DNA from: Rhizobium oryzihabitans
Lineage (GTDB): Bacteria > Pseudomonadota > Alphaproteobacteria > Rhizobiales > Rhizobiaceae
DNA: 64,000 bases
NCBI RefSeq assembly: GCF_010669145.1
Contig: NZ_CP048635.1
Location: 248,001-312,000, forward strand
Direction of reading: 5' to 3'
The notes beneath the pieces were generated by a model. That model saw only the letters and a program-made list of their open reading frames with translations. It did no database searches and was not told the DNA's origin. Below are positions 47,215-57,776 of this stretch, piece after piece; within the stretch, counting starts at the first letter, position 1, and each line of letters opens with the position of its first letter. Made by a program: the position numbers and the translations under genes.

Positions 47215-48107
47215 CACGGCACCTCGCTTCCGGTTGCAAGTGTGTAGAGCTCAAACCAGGTCTGGCGGTCGATCGTGACGCTGAGAGCATCAGCCGCCGT
47301 TTTAATGCGCTGAATGTTATTCGTGCCGAGCACCGGCACGATCTTTGCGGGATGCCGCAGCAGCCAGGCGATGGCGACGGCGGTGGCATCGACGCCCTGC
47401 TCCTTGCCAATGCGCTGCAGGGCAGCCATCGTTCCACCATGCGCACCGGAGAATAGCGCGCCGCCGCCAAGCGGGGACCATGCCATTGGCGAAACGCGCT
47501 TTTCCTGCAGAAAGGCCAGATCACCATTGGTGAAGCTATCGGTGGCAAGAAGGCTCATTTCGATCTGGTTCGTCACGAGCCTGCTGCTCATGGCCGATTG
47601 CAGCAGCGAGAAATCCCACGGGCGAAAATTGGAAACGCCCACGGCCTTGACCTTGCCCGACGCCACCAGCGCATCGAGCGCCTTGCCGGTTTCTTCCGCG
47701 TCGATCAGCGGATCGGGCCGGTGAATGAGCAGCAGATCGACATGATCCGTGCCCATGTCACGCAGGGATGCTTCGACCGAAGCATTGATATGGCCAGCCG
47801 TCGTATCGTAATGCTTGACGCGGGCGGCGGCGTGACGTCCAGCCGGCGCCACGATGCCGCATTTGGTGACGATTTCGATCTTGTCGCGCAGTCCGGGCGC
47901 AGCCTTCAGGCCCGCGCCGAGAATGGCTTCCGCCGTGTATCCGCCGTAGATATCGGCCTGATCCATGGTGGTGATGCCCTGCGCCAGGCAGGCTTCGATC
48001 TTTGCCTGCACATGGGCGGGCGAGGTGTCCGCATCGTCGCCGATGCGCCACATGCCGTAAACGATGCGGCTGAGTTCCAGGTTTTCAGAAAGAGCGATAC
48101 GTTCCAT
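47214..48107 (-). CDS. smoB: Aldo-keto reductase, 6-oxo-glucose reductase SmoB
   Basis: A 297-residue aldo-keto reductase. The TIM-barrel catalytic residues are visible: Asp and Tyr in TTMDQADIYGGYTAEAILG, Lys in IEIVTKCGIV and His in LLLIHRPDPL. The C-terminal cofactor region is VPVLGTNNIQRIKTAADAL. In the known pathway SmoB reduces 6-dehydroglucose, the product of desulfonation, to glucose. It overlaps smoC and smoA by 4 and 3 bases, so all three are translated as a unit. Confidence 0.92.
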   Translation of the reverse strand: MERIALSENLELSRIVYGMWRIGDDADTSPAHVQAKIEACLAQGITTMDQADIYGGYTAEAILGAGLKAAPGLRDKIEIVTKCGIVAPAGRHAAARVKHYDTTAGHINASVEASLRDMGTDHVDLLLIHRPDPLIDAEETGKALDALVASGKVKAVGVSNFRPWDFSLLQSAMSSRLVTNQIEMSLLATDSFTNGDLAFLQEKRVSPMAWSPLGGGALFSGAHGGTMAALQRIGKEQGVDATAVAIAWLLRHPAKIVPVLGTNNIQRIKTAADALSVTIDRQTWFELYTLATGSEVP

Positions 48108-49264
48108 CAGTGGCGTTCCCCGTTGCCGAGCGGCGTGGCAGGTGTTTCAGAAGGCACCCGGCCGTAAGCATGCGGCAGGGAGCAGGTTTTCATCTGCGGC
48201 AGAACCTTGGTGCCGAAGTGCTCCGCCTCATCGAGATGCGGATAACCGGAAAGAATGAAGGCACGAATGCCCATCTTCTGGTACTCCTCCAGCGCCGACA
48301 GGACCTTGTCGGTCGAACCGACCAGCGCCGCGCCACAGCCCGACCGTGCCCGGCCGATGCCGGTCCACAGGTTGGGTTCGACATAACCGAACTTGTCGGC
48401 CAGTTCGCGGGCACGCGCCTGATGCGACACACCGAGCGAACCGCTGTCATGCGCGCGGTTGCGGATGAGTTGCCCATATTCGTCATCGAGCTTCGAGACA
48501 AGATGCTCGGCATATTCCCGTGCTTCCTGTTCGGTATCGCGCACCACCATATGGACACGCAGACCGTAATCCAGCGTGCGGCCATGGGCGGCTGCACGCT
48601 CATTGGCGGCGCGCATGCGGTCTGCCAGCTGGTCCTTCGTTTCGGGCCACATCAGATAGACGTCGCATTGCGCGCCGCAAAGCTCCAGCGCATCCGGCGA
48701 ATAGCCGCCGAAATAAAGCAGCGGACCGCCATTCTGCTGATAAGGCCGCGCCGGCTCGGTCGAAACACCCTTGAACTGGTAGATTTCACCGTCATGGTCG
48801 ATGGTGTCGCGCGTCCAGGCCTGGCGCAGGATCTCCACGACCTCATGGCTGCGCTTGTAGCGAAACGCGCTGTCGGCCACTTCTCCGGGAAAATCGGAAC
48901 TGATGACGTTGAGCGTCAGGCGACCCTTCAGCATGTGATCGAGCGTGGCGACCGTGCGCGCCAGCATGATCGGCTGCATCTCGCCGCAGCGGATCGCGGC
49001 AAGGAAATTGATGCGGTCGCTGATCGGCGCGCAGCCGGCGACGAAACTCAGCGTATCCTGCCCGACCTGGTAGGAAGAGGGGCAGAGGATATTGCGGAAA
49101 CCGAGTTCTTCAGCCTTTTTGACGATGTCGGAGCAATGGTCGAAACTGGAGCGCAGGCTACCGTCAGGCACGCCGAGATAGGCGTAATCATCGGAACACA
49201 AAGCGGAAAACCAGGAGACCTCGGCAGCATCGAGATCAGCGGATGTTACGGGTACGACGGTCAT
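48107..49264 (-). CDS. smoC: Sulfoquinovose monooxygenase SmoC
   Basis: A 385-residue SsuD-type flavin monooxygenase: AEELGFRNILCPSSYQVGQDTLSFVAGCAPISDRINFLAAIRCGEMQPIMLARTVATLDHMLKGRLTLNVISSDFPGE, YKRSHEVVEILRQAW, GPLLYFGGYSPDALELCGAQCDVYLMWPE, and GSTDKVLSALEEYQKMGIRAFILSGYPHLDEAEHFG. In the sulfo-SMO pathway it oxidatively removes sulfite from sulfoquinovose at C6. First of the leftward smoCBA operon, it is divergent from smoD across about 100 bases that contain one of the two conserved operator-like elements. Confidence 0.93.
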   Translation of the reverse strand: MTVVPVTSADLDAAEVSWFSALCSDDYAYLGVPDGSLRSSFDHCSDIVKKAEELGFRNILCPSSYQVGQDTLSFVAGCAPISDRINFLAAIRCGEMQPIMLARTVATLDHMLKGRLTLNVISSDFPGEVADSAFRYKRSHEVVEILRQAWTRDTIDHDGEIYQFKGVSTEPARPYQQNGGPLLYFGGYSPDALELCGAQCDVYLMWPETKDQLADRMRAANERAAAHGRTLDYGLRVHMVVRDTEQEAREYAEHLVSKLDDEYGQLIRNRAHDSGSLGVSHQARARELADKFGYVEPNLWTGIGRARSGCGAALVGSTDKVLSALEEYQKMGIRAFILSGYPHLDEAEHFGTKVLPQMKTCSLPHAYGRVPSETPATPLGNGERH

Positions 49265-49319
49265 TCAATTCCTCCTCAAAGCCGCTCTCGTTTTTCTTGC
49301 ATAACATCAAGAAATATGT

Positions 49320-49340
49320 AAATCAATGATGTATCAATTT
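49320..49340. promoter_or_regulatory. Putative SmoD operator, site 1 (smoC/smoD)
   Basis: On the minus strand this reads AAATTGATACA-TC-ATTGATTT. It contains two ATTGAT direct repeats 11 bases apart, one helical turn. Nineteen of 21 bases recur at 50211-50231. The position, 25-45 bases before smoD and 56-76 bases before smoC, suits control of both promoters by the GntR protein SmoD. Confidence 0.75.
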
Positions 49341-49364
49341 TTGTTTCGGGGAGGAAACGGCATC

Positions 49365-50069
49365 ATGAAACACACTGGCGGCAGCCTGCCCATGTATCTG
49401 CAGATCGCCGAAATGCTGGTGCGCGACGTGGCGGCGGGTCGACTGATAGACGGCGAGAAACTCGCGCCCGAGCGCGATATGGCAGCCGATCTCGGCATTG
49501 CCGTCGGCACGCTTCGCAAATCGCTCGCGGAGTTGCAGGAGCGCGGCCTCCTTGAGCGCGTGCAGGGATCAGGCAATTACATTCGCGCCGTCAGCGACCC
49601 GCAAAGCGTCTATGCCTTCTTTCGCCTCGAGATGATCGAGGGCGGCGGCCTGCCGACGGCGGAGGTTCTGGATGTCGCGCGCCTTGCCAAGCCATCCACC
49701 CTGCCCGCCTTCGGCACATCGGCGGAAGGACATCGCATCCGCCGCCTCCGGCGCATTGCCGGAAAGCCGGCGGCTATCGAGGAAATCTGGCTGGACGGCT
49801 CCTATGTCGACACGATCGCCATCGAGAACATGTCGGAATCTCTCTATCTTTACTATCGCACACGCCTCAACCTCTGGATCTCCAAGGCAGAGGACCGGAT
49901 CGATCTGGGCGAAGTCCCCGAATGGGCGCCTGCGCCCTTTGGCCAGAAACCGGGCACGCCCGTACCCCGCGTGCTGCGGTTGAGCCAGGCGCAGGATGGC
50001 GCCGTTGCCGAAGTCTCATGGACATGGCTTGACCACACGGTCGCAAGATACGTTTCTCGCATACGTTGA
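49365..50069 (+). CDS. smoD: GntR-family regulator SmoD (HutC/UTRA type)
   Basis: A 234-residue regulator from the ATG at 49365, with GGAGGAAA upstream. The GntR winged helix is MYLQIAEMLVRDVAAGRLIDGEKLAPERDMAADLGIAVGTLRKSLAELQERGLLERVQGSGNYIR. The rest (about 90-230) is a UTRA-like effector domain (RIRRLRRIAGKPAAIEEIWLDGSYVDTIAIENMSESLYLYYRTRLNLWI) that would bind a sulfosugar or a metabolite. It lies between the two operator-like elements and is the natural candidate to bind both. Confidence 0.9.
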   Translation: MKHTGGSLPMYLQIAEMLVRDVAAGRLIDGEKLAPERDMAADLGIAVGTLRKSLAELQERGLLERVQGSGNYIRAVSDPQSVYAFFRLEMIEGGGLPTAEVLDVARLAKPSTLPAFGTSAEGHRIRRLRRIAGKPAAIEEIWLDGSYVDTIAIENMSESLYLYYRTRLNLWISKAEDRIDLGEVPEWAPAPFGQKPGTPVPRVLRLSQAQDGAVAEVSWTWLDHTVARYVSRIR

Positions 50070-50210
50070 GTTTGCGAGAAATACGCGTGATCCACGCCGA
50101 TGGGGAAATTTGACGGCAGACAAGGAAGCAGCAGCCTGTCGCGCACCGGATTTTGCGGATATATTTCTTTAAATCAAAGACTTAATAGTTTTTGATTTCT
50201 GTCAGAAATA

Positions 50211-50231
50211 AAATTGATACACTATTGATTT
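50211..50231. promoter_or_regulatory. Putative SmoD operator, site 2 (before smoE)
   Basis: AAATTGATACA-CT-ATTGATTT on the plus strand, nearly identical to site 1 and with the same ATTGAT direct repeats. It lies in the 336-base gap between smoD and smoE, which contains no gene, and implies a separate regulated promoter for smoEFGHI. Confidence 0.75.
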
Positions 50232-50405
50232 CCTTTTTATGAAAGGTAATATCACGGAATTAGGGAGACAGGCGTTGAGCCATCCCACGGTATCGCCGGA
50301 CAATCGAGACAGATTTTTCAAATATGCGGTGCGTGGAACTTGAAGGTTGATGCCGGCTTTTGCGTCCATCCGGATTTTGGACGCGCCGGTCGTGAGGAGG
50401 AAAAT

Positions 50406-51482
50406 ATGGCTTCGGTCAGCCTGCGCAAGCTGGACAAGAGTTACGGTGCCCTGCGCATCGTCAAGGGCATCGACCTTGAAATCAACGATGGTGAATTCGT
50501 GGTTTTCGTCGGCCCTTCCGGCTGCGGCAAATCCACGACGCTGCGCATGGTCGCAGGGCTTGAAAGCATCAGCGGCGGCGAGGTCATGATCGGCGACCGC
50601 GTCGTCAACAAGCTGCCGCCGCGCGAACGCGACATCGCCATGGTGTTTCAGGACTATGCACTTTATCCGCACAAGACGGTGCGCGAGAACATGGGCTTCA
50701 GCCTGAAGGTGCGCGGCGTCAGCGCATCGCAGGCCAATGCCAGCATCGACGAGGCGGCAAGGATGCTCGGTATCGAGCATCTTCTGGACCGCCGCCCCGG
50801 CCAGCTTTCCGGCGGCCAGCGCCAGCGCGTGGCCATGGGCCGCGCCATCGTGCGCCGCCCGCAGGTGTTCCTGTTCGACGAACCTCTTTCCAACCTCGAC
50901 GCCAAGCTGCGCGGCCAGGTGCGCACGGAAATCAAGCGCCTGCACCAGCAGCTCGGCACCACGATCATCTACGTCACCCACGATCAGGTGGAGGCCATGA
51001 CGCTGGCTGACCGCATCGTCATCCTGCGCGGCGGCGACATCGAGCAGGTCGGCACGCCTGATGAGGTTTATAACCGACCGGAAAGCGTGTTCGTCGGCGG
51101 TTTCGTCGGCGCTCCCGCCATGAATTTCGCCCGCGCCAGGGTCACCGGCGACCGGCTTGCCTTTGCCGACGGCAATTCCCTGCCGATGGCGGCCATCCGG
51201 CCTTCCCGCGAAGCGGCGCTCGATGGACGGGAGGTCATCGTCGGCATTCGCCCGGAACATTTTGGCCCGGCCGAGGGCTTCGATACGCAGCTTGCCGTCA
51301 AGGTGCAGGTGGTGGAGCCGCTCGGCTCCGATACGCTGGTGCATTTCAGCCTTGGCGATGCGGCGCTCACCGCAAGAATGCCGCCGCAGCTCCGACCCGC
51401 ACCGAACGAGGAGCTGAAGATCGGCGTCGATCCGTCCAAGGTCCATCTTTTCGACGCTGCGACGGAGCGCTCCATTCACTGA
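50406..51482 (+). CDS. smoE: Sulfosugar ABC transporter ATPase SmoE (MalK-like)
   Basis: A 358-residue sugar-type ATPase. Walker A is GPSGCGKST (about 35-43), the signature LSGGQRQRVAMGRAIVRRPQVFLFDEPLSNLD includes Walker B, and the switch His is in YVTHDQVEAMTLADRI. A C-terminal TOBE/MalK domain (about 240-350) has VIVGIRPEHF. GGAGGAAAAT precedes the ATG at 50406; the upstream extension of the frame is rejected. It powers the SmoG-SmoH permease. Confidence 0.93.
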   Translation: MASVSLRKLDKSYGALRIVKGIDLEINDGEFVVFVGPSGCGKSTTLRMVAGLESISGGEVMIGDRVVNKLPPRERDIAMVFQDYALYPHKTVRENMGFSLKVRGVSASQANASIDEAARMLGIEHLLDRRPGQLSGGQRQRVAMGRAIVRRPQVFLFDEPLSNLDAKLRGQVRTEIKRLHQQLGTTIIYVTHDQVEAMTLADRIVILRGGDIEQVGTPDEVYNRPESVFVGGFVGAPAMNFARARVTGDRLAFADGNSLPMAAIRPSREAALDGREVIVGIRPEHFGPAEGFDTQLAVKVQVVEPLGSDTLVHFSLGDAALTARMPPQLRPAPNEELKIGVDPSKVHLFDAATERSIH

Positions 51483-51523
51483 CCGGCCAGGGCCGCAACC
51501 GGCCCGGCCAAAGATTTATATAA

Positions 51524-52771
<1,248 letters not shown>

Positions 52772-52898
52772 GCTTCAGGGCCGGGGAGCGGCATGCCTGC
52801 CATGCCCTTTCCGGCCGCTTTGATCGAACCAGTGAAAACCGCGCAAGCGGTGCGATAAACGGGCCGGGTCTTAACCGGTCCGATCGGGAGACGATGAC

Positions 52899-53858
52899 GT
52901 GAATCCAGTTGCGGGAGTGGCAGACGTGGCAATGCCGGAAAGAACGATGGTCAGGGTGGACGAGAAGAAGCTGCCGCGCTGGACGCGGTGGCTCGATCTC
53001 GGCGACCGGTCGCTTGCCGTGCTTTTGCTGGCGCCTGCGGCCATTCTTCTCTCGCTCATCATCGTCTATCCGGTAGCGCGGCTCGTTTATACCTCGTTTT
53101 TCAGCCTTTCACTGACCTCCGGCCTGCCGGCGGAATTCATCGGCTTTGAAAACTACACGGCAATGCTCGATGACCCGATTTTCTGGGAAACGACCTGGAA
53201 CACGGTGCTGATAACGCTGATCACCGTGCCGGGCGCGCTGTTCATGGGGCTCGGGCTGGCACTGCTCGCCAACCTGCCCTTTTCCATGCAATGGCCGATG
53301 CGCCTGTCGCTGCTCATTCCCTGGGCGCTGCCGCTGTCCTTTGCCGGCCTCATCTTCGCATGGTTCTTCCACTACGAATATGGCGTGGTCAACGACGTGC
53401 TGAACCGGCTGGGTTTTGAAGGCATCATCTGGTTCAACTCGCCGAACTGGGCCTTTGCAGCCATCTGCCTGACCATCATCTGGAAGACCTCCTCCTTCAT
53501 GGCGCTGATGATCCTTGCCGGCCTCCAGACCATTCCACGCTCGCTTTATGAGGCCGCGGATGTGGATGGCGCCGGCAAGCTCAGGCAATTCTTCGAGATC
53601 ACGCTGCCGCTGCTCAAGCCCTCGATCGTCGTTGCCCTCATCTTCCGCACGATCACGGCGCTGCAGACCTTTGATATTCCGTACATGATGACCGGCGGCG
53701 GCCCCGGCACATCCACCACGACGCTTGCCATGTATATTCACCAGAACACCGTTTCCTTCCTCGATCTCGGTTACGGTTCGGCGCTGGCGGTCATGATGTT
53801 TGCGCTCTCCATGTGCGTCACCGCCGTTTATCTCCGCATTATCCGGACGAAGGACTGA
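52899..53858 (+). CDS. smoG: Sulfosugar ABC transporter permease SmoG (MalF-like)
   Basis: A 319-residue permease with six predicted helices and the EAA loop YEAADVDGAGKLRQFFEITLPLLKPSIVVALIFRTITALQTFDIPYMMTGGGPGTSTTTLAMYIH. I use the GTG at 52899 (GGGAG upstream); an in-frame ATG at 52932 is the alternative. It forms the membrane channel with SmoH, whose gene begins 4 bases after the smoG stop. Confidence 0.92.
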   Translation: MNPVAGVADVAMPERTMVRVDEKKLPRWTRWLDLGDRSLAVLLLAPAAILLSLIIVYPVARLVYTSFFSLSLTSGLPAEFIGFENYTAMLDDPIFWETTWNTVLITLITVPGALFMGLGLALLANLPFSMQWPMRLSLLIPWALPLSFAGLIFAWFFHYEYGVVNDVLNRLGFEGIIWFNSPNWAFAAICLTIIWKTSSFMALMILAGLQTIPRSLYEAADVDGAGKLRQFFEITLPLLKPSIVVALIFRTITALQTFDIPYMMTGGGPGTSTTTLAMYIHQNTVSFLDLGYGSALAVMMFALSMCVTAVYLRIIRTKD

Positions 53859-53862
53859 TCCC

Positions 53863-54720
53863 ATGAGCACCGTTGCGACCTCCTCCGGCCTGTCCTCCTT
53901 CTTTTCCGGCAAGCCGCTGCGCTTCATTGCGGCCTCCATATTGCTGGTCAATGGGCTGTTTCCGGCAATCTGGATTCTGTTCACCTCGCTGAAAACCGAA
54001 GCGGAACTGACGGTCAAACCGATCACATGGTTTCCGCATGCACCGACGCTTGCCAATTACATGCAGGCTTTTTCCGACCAGCCGCTGCATCTGTTTCTCT
54101 TCAACAGCTTCATGGTGGCGCTTCTTTCAACCGCACTCACCATCCTGATTTCGGTGCTGGCGGCTTACGCGCTGGCGCGGCTTGACCTCAAATACCGGGC
54201 GCTGATCCTCTCGCTCATCATCGCCGTTTCCACATTCCCGCTGGTGACGCTGCTGGTGCCGCTGTTCGAAATCATGCGCGCGCTCAACCTGCTCAATAGC
54301 TGGACGGCGCTGATCCTCCCTTACACCGTGCTCTCCCTGCCGGTCTGCACGCTGATGCTGGTGTCATTCTTCGAAAGCATCCCGCGCGATCTGGAAAACG
54401 CCGCCATGATCGATGGCTGCACCCGCATCGGCGCGCTGTTCAAGGTGGTGGTGCCGCTCTGCGCACCGGGCGTCTTCACCGCCGGCATTCTTGCCTTCGT
54501 GAACGCCTGGGACGAATTCCTGCTGGCGCTTTCCTTCAATTCCAATCCAGCACTGCGCACGCTGCCTGTCGGCATTCAGCTTTATCAGGGCGAGTTCGCT
54601 TTCCCCTGGCCCGTCATCTCGGCAGCACTGGTGGTCGGCATCGTGCCGGTCGCCATCCTGATCGTCATCTTTCAGGAACGCGTTGTCTCCGGCCTCACCG
54701 CCGGCGGTCTCAAGGGCTAA
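53863..54720 (+). CDS. smoH: Sulfosugar ABC transporter permease SmoH (MalG-like)
   Basis: A 285-residue permease. ILLVNGLFPAIWILFTSLKTEAELTVKPITWFPHAPTLANYMQAF is typical of MalG-type subunits, with the EAA loop IPRDLENAAMIDGCTRIGALFKVVVPLCAPGVFTAGILAFVNAWDEFLLALSF. The start at 53863 replaces a longer frame that overlaps smoG. It lies 12 bases before smoI. Confidence 0.92.
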   Translation: MSTVATSSGLSSFFSGKPLRFIAASILLVNGLFPAIWILFTSLKTEAELTVKPITWFPHAPTLANYMQAFSDQPLHLFLFNSFMVALLSTALTILISVLAAYALARLDLKYRALILSLIIAVSTFPLVTLLVPLFEIMRALNLLNSWTALILPYTVLSLPVCTLMLVSFFESIPRDLENAAMIDGCTRIGALFKVVVPLCAPGVFTAGILAFVNAWDEFLLALSFNSNPALRTLPVGIQLYQGEFAFPWPVISAALVVGIVPVAILIVIFQERVVSGLTAGGLKG

Positions 54721-54732
54721 ACAGGTATAATC

Positions 54733-56723
54733 ATGTCATTCGAAAAGACCAGCAACGGCTTCACGCTTGCAATCGGCGGCCGCATCATCCTTTCCCATTC
54801 GCCTGAGAACCCGGCCATCTTTGCCGGCTTCGGCAAGGAGCGGATGGAGATGTATCGCGGCAATTTCGATATCGAAGACTATGTCATCGAACGAACCGCG
54901 CTGCGCCATGCCGAAGTCAGCGGCGATAGCGTCACGTTTTCCTCCGCACCCGGACAGGCCCCACGCCTTCGCCTTACACTGAACGGCAATGCCATTCAGT
55001 TCACGGCGCTGGATGAGACCATAAACCGCCTGTGGCTGCGGGTCGTCGCGGAAACGGATGAGCATGTCTGGGGCGGCGGCGAACAAATGTCCTATTTCGA
55101 CATGCGCGGCCGGCGTTTCCCGCTCTGGACGTCGGAGCCCGGCGTCGGCCGCGACAAGACAACGGAAATCACCTTCAAGTCGGATGTCAGCGGCAAGGCG
55201 GGTGGTGACTATTACAACACCAACTACCCGCAGCCGACCTATCTCTCCTCGCGCAAATATGCGCTGCATGTGGAAACAACGGCCTATTCGGTCTTCGATT
55301 TCCGCAATGCCGATTTCCACGAAATCGAGATCTGGACGATCCCGGAGCGTATCGAATTCTTCGCGGGCGATCATTTCACCGATATCGTTTCCGCCCTCTC
55401 GCTGCGGTTCGGTCGCCAGCCGGAACTGCCGGAATGGGTCTATAATGGCGCGATCATCGGGTTAAAGGACGGCGTCAACTCCTTTGCCCGGCTGGAAAAA
55501 ATCCGCGCCGCCGGAACGAAGGTCTCAGGCCTGTGGTGCGAGGACTGGGTGGGGCTTCGCCAGACATCCTTCGGCGCGCGTCTCTTCTGGGACTGGCAGG
55601 CCAATGACACCCGCTATCCGCATCTTCGCCAGAAGATAGCCGAGCTTGCCGATCAGGACGTCCGCTTTCTGGGTTACGTGAACCCCTATCTCTGCGTCGA
55701 CGGACCGCTTTTCCCCGTGGCCGAAGCGGCCGGTTATTTCGCCACCGGCGCGGACGGCAAGACGGCGCTGGTGGATTTCGGCGAATTCGATTGCGGCGTG
55801 GTCGATTTTACCAATCCAGCCGCAGCCGAATGGTTTGCCGAGGAGATCATCGGCCGGAACATGCTGGATTTCGGCCTTTCCGGCTGGATGGCCGATTTCG
55901 GCGAATATCTGCCGATCGACATCACGCTGTCGAACGGCGTCGACGCCAAGCTGATGCACAATGCCTGGCCCACACTCTGGGCCGAGGTCAATGCGAAGGG
56001 CGTCGAAAGCCGCGGCAAGACTGGCGAGGCGCTGTTCTTCATGCGGGCAGGCTTCACCGGCGTGCAGGCTCATTGCCCGCTCATCTGGGGTGGCGACCAG
56101 TCGGTCGATTTCTCCCGTCACGACGGCCTCGTCACCGTCATCTGCGGCGCGCTCTCTTCCGGCCTCATGGGCAACGCCTATCACCATTCCGACATTGGCG
56201 GATATACCAGCCTGTTCGGCAATGTCAGAACAGCGGAACTCATCATGCGCTGGGCGGAAATGGCCGCCTTCACCCCCGTCATGCGCACCCATGAGGGCAA
56301 CCGCCCGCGCGACAACCTCCAGATCGACCAGGACGACGCGGTTCTTTCCCATTTCGCCCGCATGACGACCCTCTACACCGCACTCGCCCCTACCTGAAAT
56401 CGCTTTCCGCCGAAGCGGCCACGACCGGACTGCCTGTGCAGCGCCCGCTTTTCCTGCATTACGAAGATGACCGGCAGACCTACACCCTCCAGGACTGCTA
56501 TCTCTACGGAGCCGATATGCTGGTCGCACCCGTCTGGAAAGCCGGAGAAGAGCAGCGCACGCTCTATCTTCCCGGCAACGGGGAATGGGTGCATTTGTGG
56601 AGCGGCGAGCATCATCCCGGCGGACGCGAGGCGACCGTCGAAGCGCCGCTTGGCCAACCGGCTGTCTTCTATCGCGCCGATAGCAGCCATCGTCAGCTAT
56701 TTGAACAGCTTCGCAGCATCTGA
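54733..56723 (+). pseudogene. smoI: Sulfoquinovosidase SmoI (GH31), frameshifted near the C-terminal domain
   Basis: A GH31 glycoside hydrolase that releases sulfoquinovose from its glycosides. The first frame (54733-56397) holds the catalytic half: sulfonate-binding Arg283 and Trp286 in GARLFWDWQ, nucleophile Asp388 in WMADFGEYLP and acid/base Asp455 in WGGDQSVDF. It stops after 554 residues at LYTALAPT. Another frame immediately carries on LKSLSAEAATTGLPVQRPLFLHYEDDRQTYTLQDCYLYG to 56723. One extra C in CCCC at 56387-56390 restores LAPYLKSL and a 663-residue enzyme. If real, the break would remove the C-terminal beta domains and probably abolish activity. A base-calling error is more likely, because both halves are perfectly conserved. 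Confidence 0.9.
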
Positions 56724-56746
56724 GCCGTTGACAGCCAGCTAAAAAA

Positions 56747-56858
56747 GCGACAGTTTCCGACCCATTCCGAGGGGAGCACCGAACGGTGCTGAGACGGCGA
56801 TGAGCCGGACCCTTGAACCTGATCCGGGTCATGCCGGCGTAGGAACGGAAACTGTCGC
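56747..56858 (+). promoter_or_regulatory. TPP (thi-box) riboswitch
   Basis: The conserved thi-box parts are present in order: GAGGGGAGC, GGTGCTGAGA, ACCCTTGAACCTGATCCGG and GTCATGCCGGCGTAGGAA. The closing P1 stem is unusually long: GCGACAGTTTCCG (56747-56759) pairs without mismatch with CGGAAACTGTCGC (56846-56858). It would bind thiamine pyrophosphate and repress the thi operon that follows. Confidence 0.95.
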
Positions 56859-56897
56859 GCTTTCAAGGTGCTGCCCTTTCTCTTCTCCGCTTTTCCC

Positions 56898-56980
56898 GGA
56901 TCTCCGTGATTGTCACATCTGGAGACCGAATGATGATGCTGAAACCTCCCGTCCTTCGCACATGGTGCGGTTGCGTCTGA
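56898..56980 (+). promoter_or_regulatory. Riboswitch expression platform: SD-sequestering hairpin and 16-codon leader ORF
   Basis: GG-A-TCTCC (56898-56905) can pair with GGAGACC (56921-56927), enclosing an inner GTGA/TCAC stem. This hides the GGAG ribosome-binding site of a small ORF at 56930-56980 (MMMLKPPVLRTWCGCV). The ORF's stop overlaps the TGAGG ribosome-binding site of thiX. This suggests translational control passed to thiX by coupling; it is seen in sequence only. Confidence 0.5.
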
Positions 56981-56990
56981 GGTCCGGCCC

Positions 56991-57776
56991 ATGCGTCCCT
57001 CCCATGCGCTGAACGGCGTCCTGCTTCTGCTCATTCTGTGGCAGACAGGGACATGGCTGTTTGCGCCGCCGCGCTATATCCTGCCCTCGCCTGCCGATGT
57101 CGCCGCCGCTTTCCTGCGCCAGCCGGGTTTTCTGTTCGGACAGGCCATGGTGACGTTTGGCGAAATGGCCGTCGGGCTTTTCGCCGGTGTCACGGCCGGC
57201 ATTCTCGTTGCCTTCACGATTGCCGCCATCCCGCGTCTTGGCCGCCTCGTCTGGCCCATGGTTCTGGTGTTGCAGGCTTTTCCGGTTTTCGTGCTGGCCC
57301 CAATCCTCGTCCTCTGGTTCGGCTTCGGCATGGCCTCGAAAGTGGTCATGACAGGGATCATCATTTTCTTTCCCGTCGCCTCCTCTTTCACCGATGGTCT
57401 CAACCGCACCGACCGTGCGATCCTCGACGCCGCCTCGCTGACGGAGGCGAGCCACTGGCAGATCCTCACCCGGCTGCGTGTGCCGCTGGCACTCCCCTCG
57501 CTCATTTCCGGTCTGAGGGTCGCAGCACCGCTCGCCCCGCTTGGCGCCGTCATCGGCGAATGGGTGGGCGCCTCGGCCGGGCTCGGTTTCGTCATGATCC
57601 AGTCCAATGCCCGCATGCAGACCGACACCATGTTCGCCGCCATGGCCATTCTCGCCGTCATGGCGGTGCTGCTGCGGCTTGCCGTCGACCGGGCGACAGC
57701 CAATCTGGCCCCTTGGGCCAAAGAGACAGAACACCTCATTCCTTTCAAATATTTGCGGAGACTTTCAGCACCATGA
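56991..57776 (+). CDS. thiX: Thiamine-precursor ABC transporter permease ThiX
   Basis: A 261-residue SsuC/ThiX-type permease with about six helices. PPRYILPSPADVAAAFLRQPG near the start and the EAA loop DAASLTEASHWQILTRLRVPLALPSLISGLRVAAPLAPLGAVIGEWVGASAGLGFVM identify the family. The riboswitch upstream and the thiY partner downstream (overlap ATGA) point to uptake of a pyrimidine precursor such as HMP or formylaminopyrimidine. The ATPase subunit ThiZ, usual in such operons, is not encoded nearby. Confidence 0.88.
   Translation: MRPSHALNGVLLLLILWQTGTWLFAPPRYILPSPADVAAAFLRQPGFLFGQAMVTFGEMAVGLFAGVTAGILVAFTIAAIPRLGRLVWPMVLVLQAFPVFVLAPILVLWFGFGMASKVVMTGIIIFFPVASSFTDGLNRTDRAILDAASLTEASHWQILTRLRVPLALPSLISGLRVAAPLAPLGAVIGEWVGASAGLGFVMIQSNARMQTDTMFAAMAILAVMAVLLRLAVDRATANLAPWAKETEHLIPFKYLRRLSAP

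Noticed and set aside
57038..57772. Upstream extension of the thiY frame
   Set aside because: Overlaps thiX and reads as low-complexity sequence; the signal peptide at 57773 marks the true start.
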